Under the pieces are notes generated by a model that made no database searches, was not told the DNA's origin, and was given only the letters and a program-made list of their open reading frames with translations. Shown here one piece after another: positions 42,112 through 50,348 of a stretch of 64,000 bases of DNA (the first letter of the stretch is position 1; each line of letters starts with the position of its first letter). The position numbers and the translations under genes are program-made. The stretch covers positions 1-64,000 of the forward strand of contig NZ_ASGZ01000021.1 of the NCBI RefSeq assembly GCF_000495475.1, given 5' to 3'. This DNA is from Candidatus Halobonum tyrrellensis G22 (lineage in GTDB: Archaea; Halobacteriota; Halobacteria; Halobacteriales; Haloferacaceae).

Positions 42112-42651
42112 ATGAGCACAAACGAACCCCCGAATGCAGATGCGATGCGAGAGCGGTGTGCCGAGATGATGAATGGTCTCCGGTACACGTTCAAAACGCA
42201 CTATAAGATGGCCGAGGCCTACGAGAAGATTGGAATCGCCATGAATCTTCTTGTCGCTGTCGGTACCGCCGCCATCGTAGTGTCCCTTCTGTGGGACGCA
42301 GTCTCTCAACAGATTCTCATCACAATCGCGTTCTTAGTCGCCATCGGTTCGTGGTCGCAAGCCGTGCTGAAACTTGGAGTAAAATCGCAAAAGCATTTCA
42401 GCGCCGGGGACAGGCACCACGCCCTCTATGAGGATTTCAAGAGCTTCATCGACGTGGAGATGCACGACGACGACACTACCATCTCCGAAAAGCGGGAACG
42501 CTTCCGAGAACTCACCCGGACGCGAGACCAGATAAATCAGATGTCACCGAGAACCACCAACTTCTGGTACAATCGTTTGTCTGAGAAAGAAGCCCAAGCG
42601 ACGGCGGGTTCCGATGCGGAAGAAGTGAATGCGATACTGAAATCCGATTAG
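42112..42651 (+). CDS. SLATT-like two-transmembrane protein
   Basis: A 179-residue protein. YTFKTHYKMAEAYEKIGIAM leads into a first membrane helix (NLLVAVGTAAIVVSLLWD). A second helix (ILITIAFLVAIGSWSQAVL) follows after a short loop. Then comes a long cytosolic helix HFSAGDRHHALYEDFKSFID. This layout is that of SLATT domains, two-helix membrane effectors found next to nucleotide-sensing or -making partners in prokaryotic conflict systems. An ATG five codons upstream (42097) is also possible. The gene is convergent with the small primase-polymerase-like gene, and their stop codons overlap. Confidence 0.7.
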   Translation: MSTNEPPNADAMRERCAEMMNGLRYTFKTHYKMAEAYEKIGIAMNLLVAVGTAAIVVSLLWDAVSQQILITIAFLVAIGSWSQAVLKLGVKSQKHFSAGDRHHALYEDFKSFIDVEMHDDDTTISEKRERFRELTRTRDQINQMSPRTTNFWYNRLSEKEAQATAGSDAEEVNAILKSD

Positions 42652-43247
42652 TCCCACCCACCGTGGGTTTCGATGTTGTACCGTTCGCAGAGTTCATTAA
42701 CCACCTTATGGATGTTGTTGGTCTCCCTTGGAGTGGAGGCTACGTGTTGGAGTGTCACATCAACCCAACTTCCATCAAACACTCCGATTTCGATGTCCGA
42801 GTGGTCGGGAGCCCATCCGTAAGATGACGGATTCCCTCGCGCAATGATATGGAGGCCGGTGTTGCTTGATGAAATCTCGGTGTAGGAGTTTACCTCATCT
42901 ATCAGAGAAGACACTTCGTCATCAATTTCTAGTGAATCTGGGTCCACACAGTTGTCAATATCGATATAGCAGTAGGGAGTTCCCATCATTACGAAACCAA
43001 ATCCCGAAATTGATGTATCTTCCCGACTCCGTTCAAAAGCTTCGTCGAAGGACTTCCAGTTTGACTGGTCACTATAAGCTCCCGACTCGTATTCGTTTCT
43101 TGACTCATTCCACTTAGAGAGGTCCAGAGGAACCTTCTTGCTGAGGCGAGGGTCTCGATGATGGGCCCAACATATCCAGTTTCTCTGCCGCCGACACCGC
43201 GATAGAAGGAGAGATGGTGATGCACCACTACGAACCAGTTGTTTCAT
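42648..43247 (-). CDS. Small primase-polymerase-domain protein
   Basis: A 199-residue protein with the prim-pol catalytic signature. YCYIDIDNCVDPDS (two Asp, about residues 93-106) and SSNTGLHIIARG (His in the second motif, about 127-138) are followed by HSDIEIGVFDGSWVDVTLQH. It lacks the N-terminal and C-terminal domains of the larger relative at 28848-30302, with which it shares the pattern INSYTEVS/VNSYTEIS before the second motif. The ATG at 43247 gives a clean N-terminus. ATTTAAAATAT near 43283-43293 is a TATA candidate. It may be an effector-type nucleotidyltransferase paired with the SLATT-like protein, or a reduced replication primase. Confidence 0.7.
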   Translation of the reverse strand: MKQLVRSGASPSLLLSRCRRQRNWICWAHHRDPRLSKKVPLDLSKWNESRNEYESGAYSDQSNWKSFDEAFERSREDTSISGFGFVMMGTPYCYIDIDNCVDPDSLEIDDEVSSLIDEVNSYTEISSSNTGLHIIARGNPSSYGWAPDHSDIEIGVFDGSWVDVTLQHVASTPRETNNIHKVVNELCERYNIETHGGWD

Positions 43248-43649
43248 GGGGAGAGCAGTCACCTCAAGATATATCTGAAAGCATTTAAAATATCCTCCCC
43301 TAGAACCTGCCTCTCGCCATCTTCCTCTATCTCGGGCTATCCTGATGAGTATCTTCCTGGCTGAGCGTGCTTGGTCGGGAGATAGCCCGACCCCTAACCC
43401 ATCTTCCCATGTCATGCTGGAGACGAGAGAGCAATGCGGTCAAACTCAGGTCGGAGATACAACAGCGTACCCACCCTTATCGGTACTGGAGAAGAGAAGT
43501 CGTGTCCAGATTGGTCGTGGCCCCCGTTCCTGACCACCCCTCGACCTGATGTACCTCGATAACGGGTTTCTACTATGGCTGACGACGAGTAGGAAGGAAA
43601 ACTACGGTGGCACTCTTCCATCATCCTGCACGAGCGGCGCATCCAGCTG
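43248..43649. other. Intergenic stretch with an inverted repeat
   Basis: No convincing gene. TCGGGCTATC at 43332-43341 and GATAGCCCGA at 43381-43390 are perfect 10-bp inverted repeats 39 bases apart. Frames here lack protein character. Confidence 0.4.
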
Positions 43650-43931
43650 ATGGTGATACGGGTGAAGGAGGAGAGTGGAGAGGTGTTAGATGAACCCCGA
43701 GGGCTAAACGAGGAGTTTGACGAGGATGAGTGGGAGGAGGCCGTGCGCTCGTTCGTCGAGTGGATTGAAGAGCAGTGTGAGTACCTCGATTACTACCGTG
43801 ACCTGTTCCGAGACGTTGAGAGAGAAGACGAGGACCTCCAGCCGGCAACCGCCGACCGCGACGACTGGGAAGGAACAATGCCGAGCGATGCTGGCGAGGC
43901 GGCGTTTGGTTCAGGGCCGAGAACTGAGTAG
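43650..43931 (+). CDS. Small acidic hypothetical protein
   Basis: A 93-residue protein, over one quarter Asp/Glu: RGLNEEFDEDEWEEAVRSFV, then EWIEEQCEYLDYYRDLFRDV. The middle is helical with many aromatic residues, an amphipathic pattern suited to binding a partner. The start is ATG at 43650 without an obvious ribosome binding site. No family recognised. Confidence 0.5.
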   Translation: MVIRVKEESGEVLDEPRGLNEEFDEDEWEEAVRSFVEWIEEQCEYLDYYRDLFRDVEREDEDLQPATADRDDWEGTMPSDAGEAAFGSGPRTE

Positions 43932-43956
43932 AGGGCAGACAAAGAGAGCAGTCCAA

Positions 43957-44166
43957 TCACTCTTCTCGTTCATTCCGCAACTCCGCTTCCAGTTCGGCGA
44001 GTTCAGCCTCAAGCTCAGCGTCATCCATGTTCCTCGTGGGTGCACTCTCTGTGTCAGGGGAGGGTGTACAGGTCGCTTCAGGCGGCTCGTTGAACATCCG
44101 GTGCAACTGTCTGAGGCTGGCGGCATGGCGGCGAAGAAGCTCGCTGGACTCCTCGTCAAGGGGCAT
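43957..44166 (-). CDS. Small coiled-coil protein
   Basis: A 69-residue protein: MPLDEESSELLRRHAASLRQ at the start and DDAELEAELAELEAELRNER at the end, both with heptad spacing, joined by a Pro/Thr-rich link. AATATTA at 44187-44193 lies 21-27 bases before the ATG and fits a leaderless promoter. Convergent with the 43650 gene. Confidence 0.55.
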   Translation of the reverse strand: MPLDEESSELLRRHAASLRQLHRMFNEPPEATCTPSPDTESAPTRNMDDAELEAELAELEAELRNEREE

Positions 44167-44176
44167 ATCTGTGTGT

Positions 44177-44473
44177 AAGCGTCGAGAATATTAGTCGGTT
44201 CGCCGACGGTCAGCTTGTCACGTGACGTTTGTAGGAGGACTGAGAATAGAAGCACGCTTATCCCGATTGTCACGCTCCTCACTATCGGAGACGAGCCGAC
44301 GAAGTTCCAAACTACAACTTGCGTCGTCAACGCCATTGTCTACGCATGGCTCGTCCCCTGTCTTGCATTCATATCTCTCATCTCTCTCCACCCCGGGTCT
44401 TGAATGAAATAGGGCGGGAATCCAGTATACTGAATTCGCGTGTTCTCAAGCGTCGAGGGTACTGGTAGCGTAG
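44177..44473. other. Intergenic stretch; no clear gene, contains right copy of 23-bp repeat
   Basis: Short hydrophobic frames exist on both strands (44215-44403 forward; reverse from 44336), but neither is convincing. The only firm feature is the imperfect direct repeat at 44388-44410. Confidence 0.35.
44388..44410 (+). repeat. Imperfect 23-bp direct repeat, right copy
   Basis: CCACCCC, GG, then GTCTTGAATGAAAT. It matches 25048-25070 except for the two bases after CCACCCC. Confidence 0.6.
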
Positions 44474-44653
44474 TTACTCCTGTTCTTCAATCCACTCTGG
44501 CGGATTTGCCTCATGACCGGTCCGCGCGTAGAGCCAGTTCAGGAAGCGCCACATCAATGGAGAGCCGCTCGGGAGGCGCGCACCATCTGAGTACTCCCGT
44601 ATCTCTGTGAGCCGCTCCTCACGTTGCACGTCCTCCCTGGTTTCACGCACCAT
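44474..44653 (-). CDS. 59-residue hypothetical protein
   Basis: The reverse strand from ATG 44653 reads MVRETREDVQREERLTEIRE, then SPLMWRFLNWLYARTGHEAN and PPEWIEEQE to TAA. The composition (charged helix, then a Trp-rich hydrophobic helix) is convincingly protein-like. A 54-residue frame upstream (about 44643-44807, starting MMKRLRLAFLLSKV) overlaps its start and may be a partner, with low confidence. Confidence 0.55.
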   Translation of the reverse strand: MVRETREDVQREERLTEIREYSDGARLPSGSPLMWRFLNWLYARTGHEANPPEWIEEQE

Positions 44654-45031
44654 GCTTGTAATTCACCGCGCTACTCCTTGGTATCATCGGGTCTACGACG
44701 GATGATAATACCATTTTTAGATGAGGCAAGTGTGTCTTCTCTACACGCTCAGCGGTCTCAGGGCTTACTTTCGACAGAAGGAAAGCCAGCCTAAGACGCT
44801 TCATCATGAGAAAGCTCCTAGAGACTAATGGCAACCAGCCAATCTTGGTAAGACACATCCGAAGCTAGTTTAACCGCTTCCTCTAGATAAGCATCTTATC
44901 TTCGCTGGTCTTCTAGGGTCTAGACATACACTCCTATTCGGACACATCTAGTGTGTCCAAAATCCTCCTAACTAGCCGCTAGACCTGGTGAGGGGCAAAA
45001 ATTCATATTCAGAGGTGTCTATCAGTGTGAT
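44654..45031. other. AT-rich intergenic stretch
   Basis: About 380 bases, the most AT-rich part of the element. It has several CTAG-containing words and a TATA-like AATTCATATT about 30 bases before the ATG at 45032. Beyond the weak reverse frame noted for the 44474 gene nothing is seen. Confidence 0.35.
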
Positions 45032-45691
45032 ATGACACATAAGAACCGGGCGACCAAGATTGAACTCCCGATTGGTGGCAAAATGCGGAAGAGGATTACC
45101 AATGTGGAGCCAATACTTGAAATAAACTTCGAACGTTATGTCGTTCACGACTCGACTGACAAAGAATGGCCAACCGTCGTTGAGGCTAACAAATCCAGTG
45201 GTGAAGTCTTGGGAATAGCAATCTTGTATTGGGGGCACCTCCAGGACTCTCCAATCCACGAGGTCGACGCTATCCTGTCTTCTGATACCGAACAGTGGCG
45301 AACTATCGTCGCATATCAGGATAAGAACGTGGCGCGTAGATATGTTCAGACAGACCATGAGGAATATGGGATGCCCGAGTTTATTGACTCAACTGAAGCA
45401 TCAGAAAACCGCATAGAAGCAACAATAGAATGTGGTCGAACCCCGGTCGTTTATACCGAAGAAAGACCCTATCATACTACAACTGCCTTCCAACGCGGCG
45501 ATTCATTTGACTCACTGGCAGGACTCTTCGGAATCGGATGGTCCACTGCACTCGCTGACCGCATTCATCAGGTACGTCAACTTGTTTCCCCCTCTGAGGA
45601 GACGTGGGAGTCGAAGAAAACCGACGCGTTTGAGAATAGACAGCGCATTTACAAATCGATTCTTGACAAGCAATCGGACAATGGGAAGTAA
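45032..45691 (+). CDS. Hypothetical protein at the right end of the element
   Basis: A 219-residue soluble protein. It starts MTHKNRATKIELPIGGKMRK and includes INFERYVVHDSTDKEWPTVV, TTTAFQRGDSFDSLAGLFGI and a lysine-rich end. The codon use is the most AT-rich in the window. RGDSFDSLAGLFGIGWSTAL followed by a helix looks like a small helix-turn-helix, so a DNA-binding role is possible. No named family is recognised. About 150 bases separate it from the right attachment repeat. Confidence 0.65.
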   Translation: MTHKNRATKIELPIGGKMRKRITNVEPILEINFERYVVHDSTDKEWPTVVEANKSSGEVLGIAILYWGHLQDSPIHEVDAILSSDTEQWRTIVAYQDKNVARRYVQTDHEEYGMPEFIDSTEASENRIEATIECGRTPVVYTEERPYHTTTAFQRGDSFDSLAGLFGIGWSTALADRIHQVRQLVSPSEETWESKKTDAFENRQRIYKSILDKQSDNGK

Positions 45692-45845
45692 ATCGGAGAT
45701 GGTTCTAAACTGTGATAGCTCGATACTGGCTGACACCTGGCTACAACCCCGGTCATTGAGAAGACTTTCCTCATACGCACAAATACCGAAGGAGTACTTA
45801 CCGGAGTATATTTCCTATTTATCACTAAATGTTGTTAGTTGGTCT

Positions 45846-45868
45846 ATGATGCGCACCATGTTCGGCGG
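45846..45868 (+). repeat. Right attachment-site repeat (attR)
   Basis: This is identical to 21813-21835. The six bases that follow, GCGACTGA without the shared GG, are the original host ending of secY (Gly-Asp-stop), and the GC-rich host sequence resumes here. Confidence 0.92.
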
Positions 45869-45996
45869 CGACTGAGTCGGCACCGGACGCCGACTCCGCT
45901 CGTCGCTCGATTCTCCCGCCCGTCCCCCGACCCCGAGCGACGCGTCCCTCCTCGGTCCCTCGGTTCGACCGCGTCGGTCTCCGCCGCGGACCGCGG

Positions 45997-47478
45997 CTAC
46001 GCTCTCTCGCCGGTCGTCGTCGCCCGGCCGTCCTCGAAGGTCATCCCCCGGAGTTCGAAGCGGGCGCCGCCGTCGCGCGCGTCGGTCGCGCCGATACACC
46101 AGCCGTGGGTCTCGGCGATCTGCTCGCAGATGGCCAGCCCGAAGCCCGTCCCGTCGGGCTGGTGGGTGTGACCGATCTCGAACACCGCTTCGTGCTCCCC
46201 CTCGGGGATACCCGGGCCGTCGTCGGCCACGAACACCCCCGTGTCCCCGCCTTCGAGGCGGCCGACGCGGACGCGCACGTCGGGACCGCCGTGGCAGTGG
46301 GCGTTCGCGAACAGGTTCTCGAACAGCTGTCTGAGCTGGTGGCGGTCGGCGGTGACGACGGCGTGGTCGAGACTCGCGTCGACCGAGAGGCGCTCGCGGT
46401 CGCCGCCCGCGGTGACCCACGACGCCTCGACGACCTCCCGGAGGTCGACCGGGACGGGGTCGGTCAGCCGCCCGCCCTCCTTCGCGAGGTTCGTCAGGTA
46501 CGAGAGGAGTTCGTTCACCCGGTCGAGCGCCCGCCGGCTCTCGTCGAGATACGAGAGGTCGCCCGTGTCGGCGGCGAGTTCGACGTTGCCCTCGGCGACG
46601 TTGAGCGGGTTCTTGAGGTCGTGCGATATCGACGTGATCAGGTGCCGCAGCTGCTCGTTCTGTTCGAGCAGCATCCGCTCTTGGTGGGCCGCGGTGTTGT
46701 CGCGGGTGACCTTCGCGTACCCGACGAGTTCCCCGTCGTGTCTGAGCGCCGTGATCGTCACGTCGGCCCAGAACTCCGAGCCGTCGGCGCGGACGCGCCA
46801 CCCCTCGTCTTGCACCTGGTCGTGTTCGGCCGCGTCCCGGAGGTTCCGCTCGGGCACGCCCGCCTCGACGTCCTCCTCGCGGTAGAACACCGAGAAGTGC
46901 TCGCCGACGACCTCCTCGCGTTCGTACCCCTTGATGTTCTCCGCTCCCCGGTTCCACGTCCGGATGTACCCCTCCTCGTCGAGGAGGAAGATGGCGTAGT
47001 CCTCGACGCTGTCGACGAGGAGTTTGAACTGGGCTTCGGTCCGACGCGCGGTGAGTTCGACCGCCGCTTCGGCCCGTTCGTGCGCCACCAGGTTGCGGAT
47101 CCGGTTCGCGAGGAGGGCGTACTGGGTCGCGTCCGACGTCTCGCGGAGGTAGTCGGTCGCCCCAAGCCCGATCGCTTCGAGCGCCACCGCATCGTCCTCG
47201 TCCGCCCCCGAGACGAGGATGAACGGGAGGTCGGGCCAGCGGTCCCGGACGCGCCGGAGCAGGTCGAGCCCGTCGGTCCCCGCCGACCGGTGCCCGCTGA
47301 CGACGCAGTCGACGTCCCCCTCTTCGAGTTCCGCGAGCGCGGCTGCGGCGTCCGCCACCGCGACGACGGAGACGCCGTCGGCCCGCTCTCGGAGGAACTC
47401 CCGCACCGACTCGGCGAACCCGTCCCCGCCGCCGACGTGTACCACTCGAACGGCCGCCGTCGTGTTCCCCCCGTTCAT
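45997..47478 (-). CDS. PAS-domain sensor histidine kinase with degenerate receiver
   Basis: A 493-residue cytosolic kinase. Residues 10-130 form a receiver-like domain (VRVVHVGGGDGFAESVREFL ... PFILVSGADEDDAVALEAIG). Residues 150-262 are a PAS domain (FLLDEEGYIRTWNRGAENIK). The kinase core has the H box SISHDLKNPLNVAEG (His near 286), the N box ENLFANAH, and the G boxes VADDGPGIPEG and GTGFGLAICEQIAE. The expected phosphoacceptor Asp of the receiver (usually VSDxxMPGxDG) is Gly: VSGHRSAGTDG. The ATG at 47478 fits a TATA box at 47516. Its input and partner are unknown. Confidence 0.88.
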   Translation of the reverse strand: MNGGNTTAAVRVVHVGGGDGFAESVREFLRERADGVSVVAVADAAAALAELEEGDVDCVVSGHRSAGTDGLDLLRRVRDRWPDLPFILVSGADEDDAVALEAIGLGATDYLRETSDATQYALLANRIRNLVAHERAEAAVELTARRTEAQFKLLVDSVEDYAIFLLDEEGYIRTWNRGAENIKGYEREEVVGEHFSVFYREEDVEAGVPERNLRDAAEHDQVQDEGWRVRADGSEFWADVTITALRHDGELVGYAKVTRDNTAAHQERMLLEQNEQLRHLITSISHDLKNPLNVAEGNVELAADTGDLSYLDESRRALDRVNELLSYLTNLAKEGGRLTDPVPVDLREVVEASWVTAGGDRERLSVDASLDHAVVTADRHQLRQLFENLFANAHCHGGPDVRVRVGRLEGGDTGVFVADDGPGIPEGEHEAVFEIGHTHQPDGTGFGLAICEQIAETHGWCIGATDARDGGARFELRGMTFEDGRATTTGERA

Positions 47479-47515
47479 TATTTCCCCATATGCCGCGTAG
47501 AAAGTACGAGCAGAG

Positions 47516-47523
47516 TATAAAAA
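47516..47523 (-). promoter_or_regulatory. TATA box of the histidine kinase gene
   Basis: On the reverse strand TTTTTATA lies about 40 bases before the ATG at 47478. It is the clearest box A sequence in this GC-rich part and would give a leader of roughly 12-15 bases. Confidence 0.6.
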
Positions 47524-47648
47524 CCTACGCTCCACCCCCGTCCGAGCCGAGTCGGACGGCCAGGTTGTTACCGAATCGACACGCGGCGGTTCTCAGCCGT
47601 GAGAGGCGGTCGCATACGTTGATGTACCCCGAGGGCGGCGTTCGTGCC

Positions 47649-47834
47649 ATGAGCGCGATGGACGGCCGCGCGGAGCCGAGCGGGCTAGAGCAGTTCCCCG
47701 AGTTCGACCTGAGCTACCTCCTCGACGACGGGGAGTCGCCGGGCGCGGTGACGGTGTACGACCCCGACGCGCCGGACGCGCGGTGGGTCTCGGCCGACGT
47801 CAGCGGCGCCGTACCGCTCGAACAGCTCCGCTGA
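47649..47834 (+). CDS. Small conserved haloarchaeal protein (DUF7331-like)
   Basis: A 61-residue acidic protein: MSAMDGRAEPSGLEQFPEFD, then LSYLLDDGESPGAVTVYDPD and an ending WVSADVSGAVPLEQLR. The pattern of an acidic start and WVSADxxxxVxLExxR is one I associate with a small family found widely in haloarchaea (DUF7331), of unknown function. Starts at 47622 or 47658 are possible. It diverges from the histidine kinase gene. Confidence 0.6.
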   Translation: MSAMDGRAEPSGLEQFPEFDLSYLLDDGESPGAVTVYDPDAPDARWVSADVSGAVPLEQLR

Positions 47835-48269
47835 ACACGGGACGGCCGGCGCCGACCCCGAACTCGACCGCGACGTCGGGACCGTGGATGCGGTCGCGCT
47901 CGGCGATAGGTAGCGCGGTCGATGCCGTCCGCGGGGCGGTCGACCGACCCAGATCGACCGCCGTCGTCCGATTCTTTCCGGCCGTGTTCCCGGCTCGTTT
48001 TCGCTGGCTGACGTTAGGTGAACCCAGATTCACATAGCGGTTAAGTATCGAGCGCACGCAGTTGTCGACGGCGACGGGTACGCGGGGCCGCCTCTGACAT
48101 GGTTTCCCCGGACCCGCCGTACCCACCGCCGCCCGATTCTGCCGTCCCCCGGAACCGGTAAGTCACCGGCGGGGGAAGCCGAACGTATGCGAACCAGAGA
48201 CGACGCCCCGCGAGCGGGGTGGCTCCGAGCCGACGGCGGCGGCGCGTGTACCGCCCGGGAGGGCGCCCG
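47835..48269. other. Intergenic stretch without a convincing gene
   Basis: About 430 bases. Contains a somewhat A/T-rich part around 47990-48050 (TTTTCGCTGG, GTTAAGTATC) that may hold a promoter. Open frames here are GC-rich shadows. An upstream extension of the hydrolase frame to 48219 is possible. Confidence 0.35.
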
Positions 48270-49205
48270 GTGACCGAGCGGAGGGCGAGCCGCGCCGCGG
48301 CGAGCGAACGCGGCGAGCGCGACCGGCCGCCGCGCGACTCGTACGCCACCCGTCGGGTCGCGTTCGACTCCGAGGGCGACGAGTGCGTCGGAACGCTGTA
48401 CCTCCCCGCGGACGCCGACGACCCGCCGGTCGTCGTGATGGCGCACGGTTACGCCGGCGAGTCGTCGTTCGGTCTCCCGCGGTTCGCCGAGACGTTCGCC
48501 GCGGCGGGGTACGCCGCGTTCCGCTTCGACTACCGCGGGTTCGGTCCCTCGGAGGGCGACCCGCTGGTCCTGCCGGGTCGACAGCTCGACGACTGGCGCG
48601 CCGCGCTCGCGCGACTCGACCTGATGGGTGCGGTCGGCGACGGACGAGTGCTGTGGGGGACGGCGCTGTCGGGCGGCTACGCGGTGTCGCTCGCGGCCGA
48701 GCGGTCGGACGTCGACGGCGTGGTCGGGCAGATGCCGGTCGCCAACGGGCGGTCGCTGCTCGCCAGTCACGGCCTGTTCGGGAAGCTCAAGGCGCTGTTC
48801 GCGGGCCTCCGCGACCGGGCTGGCGGGCTGGCCGACCGCCCGCACCGCGTGAAGGTGTACGGCGACCCCGACGAGTTCGCGGTGTTGAACGCGCCCGGCG
48901 CGAAGGACGGCTTCCTCTCGTTGGTCCCCCGGGAGTCGACGTGGCGCAACGAGACGCGCGCGCGGACGCTGCTCGCGCTCCCGCGGTACACGCCGGCGGA
49001 CGACGCCGCGAAGGTGACGTGCCCCGTGTTCCTCGTCGCCGGCACCGACGACGACCTCGTCCCGTACAGTTCGGTGGAGACGCTCGCGGACCGACTCCCG
49101 GACGCGTCGCTGCTCCGACTCCCGATGGGCCACTTCGACGCCTACACGGTCCGGTTCGACGAGGTGGTCGCCCAGCAGGTCGCGTTCCTCGACGCGCGGC
49201 TGTGA
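48270..49205 (+). CDS. Alpha/beta hydrolase
   Basis: A 311-residue alpha/beta hydrolase. The oxyanion region is VVMAHGYAGESSFGLPRFAE, with FRFDYRGFGPSEG following. The nucleophile elbow is GTALSGGYA (Ser). The acid is in AGTDDDLVPY, and the catalytic His is in LPMGHFDAY. This is the arrangement of cytosolic serine hydrolases of the dienelactone hydrolase or prolyl-peptidase-like type. The GTG at 48270 is chosen because GGAGG stands seven bases upstream; a GTG at 48219 is the alternative. The substrate cannot be told from sequence. Confidence 0.85.
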   Translation: MTERRASRAAASERGERDRPPRDSYATRRVAFDSEGDECVGTLYLPADADDPPVVVMAHGYAGESSFGLPRFAETFAAAGYAAFRFDYRGFGPSEGDPLVLPGRQLDDWRAALARLDLMGAVGDGRVLWGTALSGGYAVSLAAERSDVDGVVGQMPVANGRSLLASHGLFGKLKALFAGLRDRAGGLADRPHRVKVYGDPDEFAVLNAPGAKDGFLSLVPRESTWRNETRARTLLALPRYTPADDAAKVTCPVFLVAGTDDDLVPYSSVETLADRLPDASLLRLPMGHFDAYTVRFDEVVAQQVAFLDARL

Positions 49206-49328
49206 GACGCGGCCGCGTCGGGTGACGCCTCGACTGGGCCGGGGTGGGCGGGGCCGGGCGGGACTTCCCCTCTCGCGCCGTCCGGCCGCACACAAAGCAT
49301 TTAGTCGGGTCGTGGAAACCCACGCGGT

Positions 49329-50348
49329 GTGTCCCGCGAACAGTACCTCGCGGGGGCGGCAGCCGCCGTCCTCGTCGTCGCCCTCCTCGCGGCGGTCGTC
49401 GTCCCCGGCGTCGTCGCGGTTCCCTCGGACGAACCGCTCCGCCCCGGTCCCGTTCGGGTCGCCGAGGACGTCGCCGTCGCTCCCGGCGACGTCGGCGGCG
49501 CGACCGCCGAACTCGAACTGCAGACGCGGGTGCGCCACGACGGCAACCCCGCCCGGAACGTCTCGGTCCGGTTCCGCGCGTACGACGCGGAGTCGGGGCT
49601 GTTGAAGGCCGAGGAGACGGTCGACCTCGGGACGCTCGACGCCGAGGGGAGCGTCCCGGTCGACACCACCCTCCGGGTCGACCGCGAGGGCGGGTACGTC
49701 GTCGAGACGACGGTGTTCCGCGACGGCGAGGCGGTCGACAGCCGTCGCCGGCAGGTGGCGGGGATGGAGGCGCTCGTGCCGTCGTACGCCCAGACCGCGG
49801 TGCGGTTCACCGACAGCGAGGCCGTCCCGCCGCTGTCGGTGTCGGTCGACGCCGTCGACGAGGCGGCCAACCGCACCACGCTCCGGGTCGCCGCCTCGCT
49901 GACCAACGGCGGCGACGCGGTCAACGACGACCTCCGCGTCGAGTTCGTCGCCCGGCAGGCCGACTCCAACCTCGTCGCCGCGCGCGCGAGCGCCGACGTG
50001 GGGTCGATCCGACCCGGACGGACGGTCGACGCCGCGGCGACCCTGACCGTCCCCTCCGAGTACAACTACTACGTCGACGCCGCCCTCTACAAGGACGGCG
50101 TCCTCGTCGGCACCGCCCGCTCGGTCGCCAACCTCGACCCGACAGAGCGCATCGCCGCCAACGAGACCACCCGCGAGGTGGAGTTCGAGGTGAGCGACTT
50201 CGAAGGCGGCGGCGCGGGCGGCGGGGGCGTCCCGACGGAGGCGGGCGCCGAGCGAACGACCGGCGCACAGACACCCGGATTCACCGCCGGCGTCGCCGCC
50301 GTCGCCCTCCTGGCGGCGGCGCTCGTCGCACGGAGGCGTTCACGATGA
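49329..50348 (+). CDS. Secreted, membrane-anchored surface protein with PGF-CTERM
   Basis: A 339-residue exported protein. Residues 1-30 are a signal segment (YLAGAAAAVLVVALLAAVVV). The body contains two beta-rich repeats of CARDB-like or DUF7490-like type (LELQTRVRHDGNPARNVSVR; TLRVAASLTNGGDAVNDDLR). The C-terminus TPGFTAGVAAVALLAAALVA followed by RRRSR is a PGF-CTERM signal, cut by archaeosortase A and replaced by a lipid. Start is GTG. It overlaps the next gene by four bases. Confidence 0.82.
   Translation: MSREQYLAGAAAAVLVVALLAAVVVPGVVAVPSDEPLRPGPVRVAEDVAVAPGDVGGATAELELQTRVRHDGNPARNVSVRFRAYDAESGLLKAEETVDLGTLDAEGSVPVDTTLRVDREGGYVVETTVFRDGEAVDSRRRQVAGMEALVPSYAQTAVRFTDSEAVPPLSVSVDAVDEAANRTTLRVAASLTNGGDAVNDDLRVEFVARQADSNLVAARASADVGSIRPGRTVDAAATLTVPSEYNYYVDAALYKDGVLVGTARSVANLDPTERIAANETTREVEFEVSDFEGGGAGGGGVPTEAGAERTTGAQTPGFTAGVAAVALLAAALVARRRSR

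Larger units (their letters stand above)
21813..45868. mobile_element. 24-kb integrative element inserted in the 3' end of secY
   Basis: The element is bounded by perfect 23-bp direct repeats, has a tyrosine recombinase gene about 0.9 kb from the left repeat, and is clearly AT-richer than the flanking host DNA. It carries replication functions (helicase, primase-polymerase), a restriction-modification enzyme, antitoxin-like genes, a second recombinase and many small proteins with no obvious host role. No capsid, terminase or conjugation genes are recognised, so it is best described as an integrated plasmid-like or virus-derived element rather than a clear provirus. An imperfect internal repeat pair at 25048 and 44388 hints at a nested structure. 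Confidence 0.88.

Noticed and set aside
44215-44403. Short hydrophobic frames on both strands
   Set aside because: Either could encode a membrane peptide, but the strands contradict each other and nothing supports one.
21813-45868. Provirus with structural genes
   Set aside because: No capsid, portal, terminase or spike-like gene was recognised, so a virus is not supported by sequence.
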